A stretch of 64,000 nucleotides of DNA from JBKQVT01 sp963804825 (GTDB lineage Bacteria > Planctomycetota > Planctomycetia > Pirellulales > Thermoguttaceae): the NCBI GenBank assembly GCA_963804825.1, contig CAWDRV010000003.1:1178001-1242000 (forward strand), given 5' to 3'. Of the stretch, positions 55,015 through 63,745 are shown one piece after another. Below the pieces are notes generated by a model, which was given only the letters and a program-made list of their open reading frames with translations, searched no databases and was not told the origin of the DNA. The first letter of the stretch is position 1. Each line of letters opens with the position of its first letter. The translations under genes were made by a program, and so were the position numbers.

Positions 55015-56072
55015 ACGTCCCATCCTTGCCCCGGCCGCCAGTGCCGCCGCTGCCGCTGCTGATCACCGGGATTCCCGGCGTGCCGGGCTACAACGCGCTG
55101 CACTATTTCCAGGCCCGGTATCCCGGCCAGGTCTTCGGCATTCGCCAGGCCGACAATGCGCGGCTTGCCGGCCCGGGCATCCTCGCTTGCAACGCCGAGG
55201 ACCGGCGTGAGATGGCCCGGCTGTTCGAGCGATACCGGTTCGCCTCCGTCTTGGACTGCGCCGGCAACTGCGCCTTGAAGGCCTGTGAACTGAATCCGGA
55301 CCTGGCGCGGCGGATCAACATCGAGGGCGTCGGAAACATCCTCTCGCAGACCGTCCCGCGCGGCCTTCGCCTGGTCCACCTGTCGGTCGATCTGGTCTTC
55401 TCAGGCGAACCCGGCGACGGCGGCTACGTCGAGGACGACCCGATCGACCCGGTGACGGTCTACGGCAAGACGATGGCCGAGGGCGAGCGGTTGCTGCTGG
55501 AGTCGGACCCGGCGTGCTGCATCCTCCGCATTTCGCTGCCGATGGGCGTGAGTTTCAACGGTCATGCCGGGGCCATCGACTGGATCGCGTCGCGGTTTCG
55601 CAAGTCGCGGCCCGCGACGCTCTATTTCGACGAAGTCCGCACGCCCACCTACACCGACTGCATGAACCGGCTGTACGAAGTCCTGCTGGCCAGCGGCGTG
55701 AGCGGGATTTTTCATGCCGGCGGGCCGCGGCGATTGACCCTCTATCAGATCGCCCAGATCATCAATCGGGTCGGCGGCTACGATCCCAATCTCCTGCTGG
55801 GCATCCCGCGGCGCGAGGCGGGCCCGGTGCCGCCCCGGGCCGGCAACGTCTCAATGGATAGCGGCAAGCTGATCCGCACGCTGGGCTACAACCCCTTCGA
55901 TCCCTGGCCGTTGGCCGACGACCTGGTGCCGACGGACCGGCGTTGGCATTTTGATCGCGGGCCCGGCGACCGCGGCTCGCCGGAGTATCTTTATCGCCAG
56001 TTGTGCACGAACCCCGCCCGCCGCAACGGCGACGTTCGCCCGTGCCCGTGGAAGCGTTACGCCATACGGTAG
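55011..56072 (+). CDS. dTDP-4-dehydrorhamnose reductase-like (RmlD/SDR) protein
   Basis: 353 aa, NAD(P)-binding SDR of the RmlD type. A leading ITGIPGVPGYNALHYF resembles the glycine-rich loop; RLVHLSVDLVFSGEPGDGGY...EDDPIDPVTVYGKTMAEGE contains the YxxxK catalytic pair; DEVRTPTYTDC follows as in RmlD. It may reduce a nucleotide sugar, but it lacks neighbouring rmlABC, so the substrate is open. The last residues (KRYAIR) and the stop come from a GTAGGGTGGG repeat. Confidence 0.75.
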   Translation: MNVPSLPRPPVPPLPLLITGIPGVPGYNALHYFQARYPGQVFGIRQADNARLAGPGILACNAEDRREMARLFERYRFASVLDCAGNCALKACELNPDLARRINIEGVGNILSQTVPRGLRLVHLSVDLVFSGEPGDGGYVEDDPIDPVTVYGKTMAEGERLLLESDPACCILRISLPMGVSFNGHAGAIDWIASRFRKSRPATLYFDEVRTPTYTDCMNRLYEVLLASGVSGIFHAGGPRRLTLYQIAQIINRVGGYDPNLLLGIPRREAGPVPPRAGNVSMDSGKLIRTLGYNPFDPWPLADDLVPTDRRWHFDRGPGDRGSPEYLYRQLCTNPARRNGDVRPCPWKRYAIR

Positions 56073-56152
56073 GGTGGGTCGAGCGGAGCGAAGACCCACC
56101 ATCGGTTTTTCGCGTATTATGGTGGGACTTCGCTCCGCTCGTCCCACCCTAC
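56068..56152. repeat. GGTAGGGTGGG palindrome pair
   Basis: Arms 56068-56100 and 56121-56152, near-perfect reverse complements (GTCG/GACG differences), third member of the family at 22697 and 42261. Confidence 0.8.
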
Positions 56153-56188
56153 AAATTTTCGACCTCCGCCGTCGAGGCGTTACGCGTT

Positions 56189-56208
56189 GTTACAAACTCG
56201 TTACAAAC
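56189..56208 (+). promoter_or_regulatory. Tandem GTTACAAAC direct repeat, possible operator
   Basis: Two GTTACAAAC copies 11 bp apart, one helical turn, 74-93 bp before the radical SAM start. TAATAT (56229-56234) could be a -10 box, but no -35 box with good spacing was found. Confidence 0.4.
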
Positions 56209-56281
56209 ACGGGGCCTGATTCATGGAATAATATCCGTCGCGGATGCGAACGAATAGGACAGGAAACGAGGAGGCCGCGCG

Positions 56282-58450
56282 ATGACAAGCCATTCGATGT
56301 CCGGCCGCTCGGTGCGCGTTTCCGAGCTTCAGGCATGTCCCCTCGGCGCGCTGGGCGTGCCGCGGCTGGTGCAGTGGATGGCCACGCTCCGCTGCGAACT
56401 ATCGTGCCCGCACTGCCTGGCCGTCGATGTCGCCGTTGCCGGCGGGGCGGGCATGGGCGACATGCCGCTGGCCGACGCCAGGCACTTGATCGACCAGGTC
56501 GCCGACCTGGGCGTCGAGGAATTCCTGATTACCGGCGGCGAACCGATGGTCCGCGCCGATCTCCCGGCGGTGATCGAGCATCTCGGCCGCCGCGGGGTCT
56601 GTTACAGCGTCAACACGGCGGTCTGTCCGCCCGAGCCGGTGCGGGCGGCGATGCGGAAGCACCCGCCGACGTTCGCGGCCGTCAGCCTGGACGGTCCGCG
56701 CGAGGTCCACGACCGGTTCCGCGGCCGGGACGGGGCTTTCGACGATGCCCTGGCCGCCATCGCGGCGCTGGGGGCGTTGTGCCGCGGCGGCGTGGCGGCC
56801 GGGACCACCGTGACCTCGCAGAACTTTCCCCACCTGGCCCGGACGTTTTTGATCGTGCTCGAAAGCGGCGCGGGCAGTTGGGGCATCCACTTGCCCGTGC
56901 CCGAAGGACGGGCGGCGCGGCGCAAAGACCTCTTCCTGGAGAAGCCGCAACTGCGGCGGCTGCTCGATTTCGTCGCGGCCAAGCGCAACTACTTTCCGGT
57001 CCAGATGGCCGACGAGATGGGCTACTGCGGCGATTACGAGCCCTTGGTCCGCGACGAGCCGTTGGTCTGCGGGGCGGGCCGGGCGCAGTGCGTCATCCTG
57101 CCCGACGGCAGCGTGGTTCCCTGCACGACGCTGGACCGCACTGCGAGCGCCGGCAACGTCCTGCGGCAACCGCTGGCGGAGATCTGGCGCGACGGTTTCG
57201 CCGAGCTGCGCGCCTGGCGTCCCGAGGGCCGATGCGCCGGATGCGGATACGCGGCGGCCTGCGGCGGCGGGTGTTGGCTGCAACGGCGTCGCCGTCATGG
57301 CCAGGCGTGCTACCGCGAGGTCTGGCACGTGCCGGCGGCCTTGAAGACCGCGGCCGGCGTGGCCGTCTGCCTCGGGGCGATCCTGGCCGGCCCGGTCCGG
57401 GCCGACGACGCCCCCACGCCGCCGGCGAAAACGACGAAGACGTTGCACACGCCGGATCGAACGATCCCGTGGGAGAGGGGCGATCCCGATCCTGCGGCAT
57501 TGACCGGCGGCGGGATCGAGCAGCAGATTCTGATGTGGACGGCCTCGTCGGTCCCACCACGCTACCCCAGAGTTGCTAAGTTCCCTACGGAACCGCCCGC
57601 CCCCGACGCGGAGTTGCTGCGGGATCCGGCGTGGAAGTTCTTCGTCGCCTATCGCGACGGCACGCTGCCGGCGGACCTTGCGTCTTATGCGAAGGCGGTC
57701 CAGGCCGGACTGAAGACGAAGCAGCGGTCGCTCTCCTATGCAGCGCTCGTCTGGCGGAGCATGACCGAACGGCTATTGGCCGACAAGGGCCCGGCCGCCC
57801 GCGGCAAGGAGGACCGCCAACTGGTCCGGCAGACGTTGGCGGACATGGAGAAGGCGGCCAACGGATGGCGCAAGGAGATCTTCGACAAGCGGCTCGATCC
57901 GTACCTGGCCCGCGACCGGCGGGACCCAATGTATGGTTTCCAGAGGAGCAAGGCATACATACCGGCGCCGGAATGGCTGACATTGGTCCGATCCAAAGCT
58001 ACCGATCGCTGGGGCGTGAAGTCCGAGGCCCTGGAGGGCTGGCTGGATCGTCATCCTTATGCCGAGCACATGGCGATTCGCTTTACGCTGGCCGACGGCG
58101 TGGAGTTGACCTTTAACAACGCCCAAGGCCGGCGCAAAACAAAGGCGTCGGGCTCGTGGGGAATCTACGACATGGTTCTCACGCCCGCCGACGGCCGCGA
58201 CGTGAGGCTGACGTTGAAGGACGCGCCGAACCACCCTGAACTGCCTCTCGATCTGCCTGCCGGATGCGAGATCACGTATCCCGACCTGTTGCGGCTGATC
58301 GACGAGCAACATGGCGAGAAATTCTGGCCCGGTGAACATTGGCCGGGCATGATGGTGAGGGCGCGGAAGCTGTCGAAAGACCTCCAGCAGACTCTCCCGG
58401 AGGTAAGGAGCCGCGTGGCCGCCTGGATGGCCGATTTCTGGTTGTTCTGA
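56282..58450 (+). CDS. Radical SAM/SPASM protein fused to a membrane-anchored C-terminal domain
   Basis: 722 aa. Residues 30-250 are a radical SAM domain; the cluster cysteines C38, C42, C45 lie in RCELSCPHC, with ITGGEPMVRAD after. A SPASM domain (about 262-345) has CGAGRAQCVILPDGSVVPCTT and CAGCGYAAACGGGCWLQ. Next comes a helix (TAAGVAVCLGAILAGPVRADD, ~352-374) like a signal or anchor, then ~345 residues of unknown fold. SPASM enzymes usually mature peptides or enzymes; an export-like helix in mid-protein is odd and may mean a fusion of two genes. GAGGAGG precedes ATG 56282 by 8 nt. Confidence 0.75.
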   Translation: MTSHSMSGRSVRVSELQACPLGALGVPRLVQWMATLRCELSCPHCLAVDVAVAGGAGMGDMPLADARHLIDQVADLGVEEFLITGGEPMVRADLPAVIEHLGRRGVCYSVNTAVCPPEPVRAAMRKHPPTFAAVSLDGPREVHDRFRGRDGAFDDALAAIAALGALCRGGVAAGTTVTSQNFPHLARTFLIVLESGAGSWGIHLPVPEGRAARRKDLFLEKPQLRRLLDFVAAKRNYFPVQMADEMGYCGDYEPLVRDEPLVCGAGRAQCVILPDGSVVPCTTLDRTASAGNVLRQPLAEIWRDGFAELRAWRPEGRCAGCGYAAACGGGCWLQRRRRHGQACYREVWHVPAALKTAAGVAVCLGAILAGPVRADDAPTPPAKTTKTLHTPDRTIPWERGDPDPAALTGGGIEQQILMWTASSVPPRYPRVAKFPTEPPAPDAELLRDPAWKFFVAYRDGTLPADLASYAKAVQAGLKTKQRSLSYAALVWRSMTERLLADKGPAARGKEDRQLVRQTLADMEKAANGWRKEIFDKRLDPYLARDRRDPMYGFQRSKAYIPAPEWLTLVRSKATDRWGVKSEALEGWLDRHPYAEHMAIRFTLADGVELTFNNAQGRRKTKASGSWGIYDMVLTPADGRDVRLTLKDAPNHPELPLDLPAGCEITYPDLLRLIDEQHGEKFWPGEHWPGMMVRARKLSKDLQQTLPEVRSRVAAWMADFWLF

Positions 58451-58488
58451 CGCCCCGAAATGCGAAACCGCAAGTGGAAAGGCCACCA

Positions 58489-58577
58489 GTTCTTAGTTCT
58501 TAGACCTTAGTTCTTAGTCTTACCTTGCAGTTTCAATTTTGAAATACTAAGCTCTAAGTTCTAAGCACTAAGTTCTT
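58489..58577. repeat. TTAG heptad arrays before the DUF2284 gene
   Basis: 58489-58533 has TTAGTTC/TTAGACC units, 58545-58577 CTAAGCT/CTAAGTT units. A GCGAAACCGCAAG copy of the composite-repeat module lies at 58462-58474. Confidence 0.75.
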
Positions 58578-58626
58578 CCTTCTCCGATCCCTGGTCTTTC
58601 GGTCCCCCCGGCGTTATACTACCCCC

Positions 58627-59160
58627 ATGAACACCGCGCAGCAGGTCAAGGCCTTCTGTCAAGAGGCCCGGCGGATGGGGGCGCTGGAGGCCGTGGTGGT
58701 CTCGCCGCGGCAAGTCGTGACGGCCACGTGGGTGCGGCTGCGGTGTCAATTCGGCTGTTCGGAATATGGGCAGTGTGCGACCTGCCCGCCGCACTCGCCG
58801 CTGCCGGAGACGACGCGGCGGATGCTCGATGAATATCGCACGGCGATCCTGCTGCACGGCAGCGCGACGGACGCGTTGCGGAAGATCGCGCGGGCGTTGG
58901 AGACGGCGATCTTTCTGGCCGGCTATTACAAGGCGTTTGCTTTTTTGTGCGGGCCGTGCTGGCTGTGCAAGACTTGCCCGGCGATTGGGGCCAAGCGGGG
59001 CCGTGCGGCGGAGTGCCGGCATCCGGACCTGGCCCGGCCGTCGATGGAGGCGGCCGGGATCGACGTTTTCGCCACGGCCCGCGCCGCCGGGCTGCCCATC
59101 GAGGTCGTCCGCACGGAGGAGTGCCCGCAGAATTATTACTGCTTGGTGTTGGTCGAATAA
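58627..59160 (+). CDS. DUF2284 metal-binding protein
   Basis: 177 aa, cysteine-rich. CQFGCSEYGQCATCPPHSP is the DUF2284 signature and FLCGPCWLCKTCPAI adds a second cluster-like cysteine group; the C-terminus carries EECPQNYYCLVLVE. The family is predicted to bind an iron-sulfur cluster or zinc; function unknown. A TATACT box lies ~10 bp before the ATG. It sits between the radical SAM fusion and the twin-repeat protein on the same strand. Confidence 0.8.
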   Translation: MNTAQQVKAFCQEARRMGALEAVVVSPRQVVTATWVRLRCQFGCSEYGQCATCPPHSPLPETTRRMLDEYRTAILLHGSATDALRKIARALETAIFLAGYYKAFAFLCGPCWLCKTCPAIGAKRGRAAECRHPDLARPSMEAAGIDVFATARAAGLPIEVVRTEECPQNYYCLVLVE

Positions 59161-59192
59161 TGCAACGACCCTTTTTTTGAGGGAGGATGTCG

Positions 59193-61565
59193 ATGCGATT
59201 CTTCAACGGAGCGGAGCGGGGGTGTTTCCGGCATCTTGTGGCCGTGGGGTGGTTGTTGCCGGTAGTCGTCGGGGCGATGTGCTTGAGCGTCGGGACGGCC
59301 CGCGGGGCGGAGCACGAGGAAAACGTGCGTGGTGGCGGTACTCGGAAGGGCGAATTCGCTGTCGCCTCGGCCCTGAATTGGCTCTATCGGCATCAAGATA
59401 AGCAATACGACGGCTGGAGCTTCGACAAGTACCAAGACGAGTGCGTGGATAACACTTGCACCGGCGCCGGCGTCGCCAAGTCCGACGCGGGGGCGACGGG
59501 CATGGCCCTGCTGTGCTTCCTCGGCGCCGGACAGACCCATACGGCCAAGGGCCCCTACCGAAGGACCATCGAGTTGGGGCTGATCTCGCTCGTTCGCCAC
59601 CAGGAACGGGACGGCAACCTGGCCAAGGACTGCACGTCGCCCATGTACTCGCACGGCATCGCCACCCTCGCCTTGTGCGAGGCGTACGGCATGACCGGCG
59701 ACCACATGATCGGCGACGCCGCTCAAAAGGCGATCGACTGTATCCTTGCGGCCCAAAAGGAGAAGGACAACGAGTGGCGCTATTTCCCCGACGATCCCGG
59801 CGGGCTCGCCGACCGGTCGGCGGCAACCTGGCAGGTCCTGGCCCTGCGAAGCGCCCAAGTGGCCAAGTTGAAGGTGGACGCGCGGGGACTGGCGCGGGCG
59901 GGCAAGTGGCTCGACCCGGTCGAGGAGGCGCCGAGCGACCCCAAGGCCAACGCGCCGACGATGATCGCCGGCGGCCTGTTGTCCCGGGAATTCTTGAAGG
60001 TTGCCGCCACCGACCCGAAAGTAATCGAGGGCGTGAATCACCTGATGAGCGACCTGCCGGACGTGAAGAATCGCAACACGTATTATTGGTTCTACGGCAC
60101 GCTGGCGCTCCTCCTCCAGGACGGCCGCAAATGGGACACTTGGAACCGTGCCGTGCGGAAGGCGCTCATCGCGTCGCAGGTCCGGGAAGAAGGTTGTGCC
60201 AAGGGCAGTTGGGACCCGGACCAGCCGGTCAAGGACGCATGGGGCAAGCAAGGCGGCCGGCTCATGCTGACGGCCCTCTCCTGCCTGACGTTGGAGGTGT
60301 ACTACCGTTACTTGCCGCTGTTCCAACTCGACGCCGGAAACAACGGCGCGAAAACGGCGGCGAGCTATGTGCCCCGCGGAATGGGTGGCCGCGGCAGCGG
60401 CCGTCGCCAGGACATGGTGGAAAAATTCGGCGGCACCGAAAAGTCGGAAAGCGCCGTCGCGCTGGCGCTCAACTGGCTTTGGCGTCATCAAGATAAGTTC
60501 GACGGCGGCTGGAGCTTCGACAAATACAAGAAACAGTGCACCGATGCACACTGCACCGGCGCCGGCAGCGCGACGGCCGACGCGGGGGCCACGGGCATGG
60601 CCCTGCTGTGCTTCCTCGGCGCCGGGCAGACCCATAAGACCAAGGGCCCCTACCGCAGGAACATCGAGCAGGGGCTGATCTGGCTTGTCCGCCACCAGGA
60701 AAGGAACGGCAACCTCTCCAAGGGCTGCATATCGCCCATGTACTCCCACGGCATTGCCACCGCGGCCTTGTGCGAGGCGTACGGCCTCAGCGGCGACCGC
60801 ACCGTCGGCAAGGCCGCCCAATCGGCCGTAAACTACATCATTGCCGCCCAAAACAAGCAGGACAACGGCTGGCGGTATAACCCCGGCGACCCCGGCGACA
60901 CCTCGGCGACCGGCTGGCAGATCATGGCCCTGCACAGCGCCCAGTTGGCCGGCTTGAAGGTGGGCGGGCCGGGCGCGGCGCCCCTCGAATCGGCCGGCAA
61001 GTGGCTCGACCTGGTGAAGACCGGTCCCAACGACAGCCAGTTCCAATATCAACCCGGCACCGGCCCGACCCCGACGATGACGGCCGTGGGCCTGCTCGGC
61101 CGGCAATATCTGGACGCCAAGCGCGACGACCCCTTGATGACCGACGGCGTGCAGTACCTGATGCACAACCTGCCGGACATGAACGTACACAACATGTATT
61201 ACTGGTACTACGGCACGCAGGTGCTCCACAACTACGGCGGCAAGGAATGGGACACGTGGAACCCCGCCATGCGGGATTTGCTCATCGACAGCCAGACCCG
61301 GGACAAGTCATCCTGCGCCAACGGAAGTTGGGACCCGGACAACCCGTCCAAGGACCAGTGGGGCGTGCAAGGCGGCCGGCTCATGCTGACGGCCCTCTCC
61401 TGCCTGACGTTGGAGGTGTATTACCGTTACATGCCGGTCTATCCACTCGACGCCAAGAACAGCGGCGACAAGGCAACCGGTGAGAAGACGCCGCCGAACG
61501 AACCGGAACCGACGAATCCGGCGCCGGTGGAGAAACCGGCGCCGGGCGATAATCCGTTCGGATAA
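59193..61565 (+). CDS. Secreted prenyltransferase/squalene-cyclase-repeat-like protein, internally duplicated
   Basis: 790 aa with signal peptide (HLVAVGWLLPVVVGAMCLS). Two ~360-residue halves repeat the same order: ALNWLYRHQDKQYDGWSFDKY and ALNWLWRHQDKFDGGWSFDKY, then GMALLCFLGAGQTH, SPMYSHGIAT, TWQVLALRSAQ/TGWQIMALHSAQ, and GGRLMLTALSCLTLEVYYRY. The helices resemble the alpha/alpha-toroid of terpene cyclase-like proteins, but no DXDD catalytic motif is seen, so it is probably a binding or structural protein. The tail is Pro/Glu-rich. GGAGG precedes ATG 59193 by 6 nt. Confidence 0.8.
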   Translation: MRFFNGAERGCFRHLVAVGWLLPVVVGAMCLSVGTARGAEHEENVRGGGTRKGEFAVASALNWLYRHQDKQYDGWSFDKYQDECVDNTCTGAGVAKSDAGATGMALLCFLGAGQTHTAKGPYRRTIELGLISLVRHQERDGNLAKDCTSPMYSHGIATLALCEAYGMTGDHMIGDAAQKAIDCILAAQKEKDNEWRYFPDDPGGLADRSAATWQVLALRSAQVAKLKVDARGLARAGKWLDPVEEAPSDPKANAPTMIAGGLLSREFLKVAATDPKVIEGVNHLMSDLPDVKNRNTYYWFYGTLALLLQDGRKWDTWNRAVRKALIASQVREEGCAKGSWDPDQPVKDAWGKQGGRLMLTALSCLTLEVYYRYLPLFQLDAGNNGAKTAASYVPRGMGGRGSGRRQDMVEKFGGTEKSESAVALALNWLWRHQDKFDGGWSFDKYKKQCTDAHCTGAGSATADAGATGMALLCFLGAGQTHKTKGPYRRNIEQGLIWLVRHQERNGNLSKGCISPMYSHGIATAALCEAYGLSGDRTVGKAAQSAVNYIIAAQNKQDNGWRYNPGDPGDTSATGWQIMALHSAQLAGLKVGGPGAAPLESAGKWLDLVKTGPNDSQFQYQPGTGPTPTMTAVGLLGRQYLDAKRDDPLMTDGVQYLMHNLPDMNVHNMYYWYYGTQVLHNYGGKEWDTWNPAMRDLLIDSQTRDKSSCANGSWDPDNPSKDQWGVQGGRLMLTALSCLTLEVYYRYMPVYPLDAKNSGDKATGEKTPPNEPEPTNPAPVEKPAPGDNPFG

Positions 61566-61589
61566 TGGGCCTCGGGTAAAAGGATTCCA

Positions 61590-61730
61590 CGCAAAGGCGC
61601 GGAGGCGCAAAGGCGCAAAGGTACGGAAGAGAAGAGGGGAGGGTCGGATCGCGCCTAAGTTTCAGGCCAAAAGAAACCGGGAAGGTGGGAATGGACCATT
61701 TTCCCACTTGCCCACCTTCCCACCGTGGGG
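61590..61730. repeat. GCGCAAAGG repeats and GGGAAGGTGGG palindrome
   Basis: 61593-61620 has CGCAAAGGCGCGGAGGCGCA-type tandem units; 61679-61724 carries GGGAAGGTGGGAA and TTCCCACTTGCCCACCTTCCC, an imperfect palindrome overlapping the promoter region. Confidence 0.55.
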
Positions 61731-61736
61731 TATAAT
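61708..61736 (+). promoter_or_regulatory. Promoter of the toxin-antitoxin-like pair
   Basis: TTGCCC (61708-61713), 17-bp spacer, TATAAT (61731-61736), 34 bp before the first start codon. The overlapping palindrome may be an operator. Confidence 0.6.
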
Positions 61737-61769
61737 AGGTTGTGTGGACCAACCCGTGGAGCAGGACCC

Positions 61770-62039
61770 ATGACCACCAAGACAGCCGATAGCAAGGGAC
61801 GAGTCACCCTTGGGAGCCGGTTCGCCGGCCAGACGGTAATCATCGAAGAAATCGACTCGACGGAAGTTCGCGTCACGTTGGCCCAAGTCGTGCCGCAGCG
61901 TGAACTCTGGCTGCACAAGAACCCGAGGGCGAAGGCTTCCGTGTTGCGAGGGCTGGCCCAGGCAAGGGCCGGGGAGGCGGCAAAATCACCGCCCGACTTG
62001 GAGCGAGACGCGCGGCTTGCGGAGCAGCTTGACGACTGA
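61770..62039 (+). CDS. Antitoxin-like protein (AbrB/SpoVT-type N-terminus)
   Basis: 89 aa. TADSKGRVTLGSRFAGQTVIIEEID looks like a swapped-hairpin AbrB-type DNA-binding segment, and the polar C-terminus (SPPDLERDARLAEQLDD) would suit toxin binding. Its TGA overlaps the next ATG by one base (TGATG). In type II toxin-antitoxin systems the antitoxin usually comes first and represses the operon. Assignment rests on layout and fold resemblance. Confidence 0.55.
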   Translation: MTTKTADSKGRVTLGSRFAGQTVIIEEIDSTEVRVTLAQVVPQRELWLHKNPRAKASVLRGLAQARAGEAAKSPPDLERDARLAEQLDD

Positions 62040-62386
62040 TGTTTACCCTCGTCTGGACGCCGGAGGCGCAATCCGCTTATGAGGGCCTGAAGACCAAGGC
62101 CGAAGCAAGCCTTGCGGCCCGCAAGAAGAAGGCCAAGACAAAGGCCTCTCGGGCCGAAGGGCTTTTTAAGCAGGTTCACAAGAGCCTGCAAACCTTGGCT
62201 TCCAATCCCAGGCATCCGGGATTGGCGACCCATGAGTTTCATTCCCTGCCGCACCCTTACGACCAGCGGCAAAAGGTGTTTGAGGCGTACGCGCAGAGCC
62301 GGACGCCGGGGGCGTATCGCGTCTTTTGGTGCTACGGCCCGAAGAAGCGAGAAATCACCGTGATCGCTATTACGCCACACCCGTAA
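62039..62386 (+). CDS. RelE/ParE-like toxin candidate
   Basis: 115 aa. The start WTPEAQSAYEGL, the mid HEFHSLPHPYDQRQKVFEAYA and the end GAYRVFWCYGPKKREITVIAITPHP follow the RelE/ParE pattern of a helical hairpin and then beta strands with a terminal His. A Lys/Arg-rich insert (AARKKKAKTKASRAE) is unusual. RelE members cleave mRNA on the ribosome; ParE members poison gyrase. It is coupled to the antitoxin-like gene. Confidence 0.6.
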   Translation: MFTLVWTPEAQSAYEGLKTKAEASLAARKKKAKTKASRAEGLFKQVHKSLQTLASNPRHPGLATHEFHSLPHPYDQRQKVFEAYAQSRTPGAYRVFWCYGPKKREITVIAITPHP

Positions 62387-62506
62387 GGGTGTTGACGCCC
62401 TGCCCATCGGGGAATAAAGTTATCGGGACTCTTAAATTGGGGCTCTCGCTCTGTCAAGAATAAAGACTCCCGCCCCTTTATGATTCCCAGGATAAGGTAG
62501 CGAATC

Positions 62507-63355
62507 ATGCGTTTCGTCATCGATACGAACCAAGTAGATGATATCGCGAGAAGCGATTCGGCACGCACATTCCATCCCACTCTGGTGATTACCCCAGCGA
62601 TTTGGGCCGAGATCGTTTCACAGCCACGCCTCACTTCTTGTCTTCCTGCGCTCGCACGGTACGAGCTGGCTTTTGGCATGGGGTATCCGCATGTCTTGGA
62701 TGCTCTACGCCTTTTGGGCGAAGATGAAATCCGGGAATTCGTACCGGTTTATCCTGCAGATTCCGAGTGCCATAATATTCTCAGTGGGGTATTTTGCGCA
62801 CCAGGCCCCAGACATTTTCAGCATGCTAAGAAGCTGGCACACGATTCAACAGACCGCAGGAAACGCATGCTGTCCTGGTTCGCACAAAGAAAAAAGGAAA
62901 ATAGGGATGCCATGTCGCGCGGCGAACACGTCAACCTGGCGGAGTTCTCCAACATTGGCGACGCTGAATCGCATTTCATCACCAGAGAAAAAGCCGTGTG
63001 TCGAAAAACCCTTCTTGCTGAGATTACCAAGGACAATGGAACGATTCGCGCTTCGTCTGCAAATTCGTTGTACGATGCTATTCTGGCGAACCCTTCGCTA
63101 CGTCGCTTCCTGCGGCTCGACCTTACGTTTGCGATTGCATACATCGGTTCTTGGAGTACAAAAACGATGAACAACCTGGGAGACCTCCAGGCGAACCGCA
63201 GTGATATTCCCGATATTATGCTGGCGCTGTATGCGGCCGACGGCGACACGATTCTTACTAACGACAAACGCCTCCAAGCCGCTTTTCGGTTCTGCGATCC
63301 CCTTGAGAAAGTCCGCCTTTCCACATGGGGGGCTGAGCGCCAAAGCGTCGCCTGA
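62507..63355 (+). CDS. PIN-like domain protein
   Basis: 282 aa. FVIDTNQVDDIAR at the start and DIPDIMLALYAADGDTILTNDKRLQAAF near the end place acidic residues as in PIN ribonucleases (first Asp, late D..D). The middle has a charged helix region (RKRMLSWFAQRKKENRDAMSRGE). It is longer than VapC toxins (~130 aa) and has no small antitoxin gene beside it. AGGATAAGG lies before ATG 62507. Base composition is less GC-rich than neighbours, suggesting recent acquisition. Confidence 0.55.
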   Translation: MRFVIDTNQVDDIARSDSARTFHPTLVITPAIWAEIVSQPRLTSCLPALARYELAFGMGYPHVLDALRLLGEDEIREFVPVYPADSECHNILSGVFCAPGPRHFQHAKKLAHDSTDRRKRMLSWFAQRKKENRDAMSRGEHVNLAEFSNIGDAESHFITREKAVCRKTLLAEITKDNGTIRASSANSLYDAILANPSLRRFLRLDLTFAIAYIGSWSTKTMNNLGDLQANRSDIPDIMLALYAADGDTILTNDKRLQAAFRFCDPLEKVRLSTWGAERQSVA

Positions 63356-63379
63356 CCTCTTGGGTGCCTGCATATATCG

Positions 63380-63735
63380 GAATTCCGGAGTAATTCCGGG
63401 AGCGCAATCCTGGTATTGATGAGACGGGTGGGATTCGCTCGTCGCGAGGATCGCCCCGCACGACGCAGTCGAGGGGCTTTCTTCCCCTCAGCCCCGGCGG
63501 GGCGACAGTCAATAGCCAGGGGCGTCAGCCCCTGGGACATGATCGAACAACGAACGCATGAGCCCCGAAGGGGCGACAGAATCGCCGATTTCCCGATTAC
63601 TGTCGCCCCTTCGGGGCTTGCGATGATCGTTTGACCATCGCACCAGGGGCTTACGCCCCTGGCTATTGACTATCGCCCCTTCGGGGCTGCACGGTAATGA
63701 CTGTCGCCCCTTCGGGGCTTACGCGATAACCCCAC
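63380..63735. repeat. Cluster of GCCCCGAAGGGGCGACAG palindromes and related repeats
   Basis: Several copies of CTGTCGCCCCTTCGGGGCTT in both orientations, two CCAGGGGCGTCAGCCCCTGG-type units, and a degenerate GACGCAGTCGAGGGGC terminator-like hairpin (63453-63478). No gene is seen in 63356-63745. Confidence 0.7.
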
Positions 63736-63745
63736 TCCGCTCACG

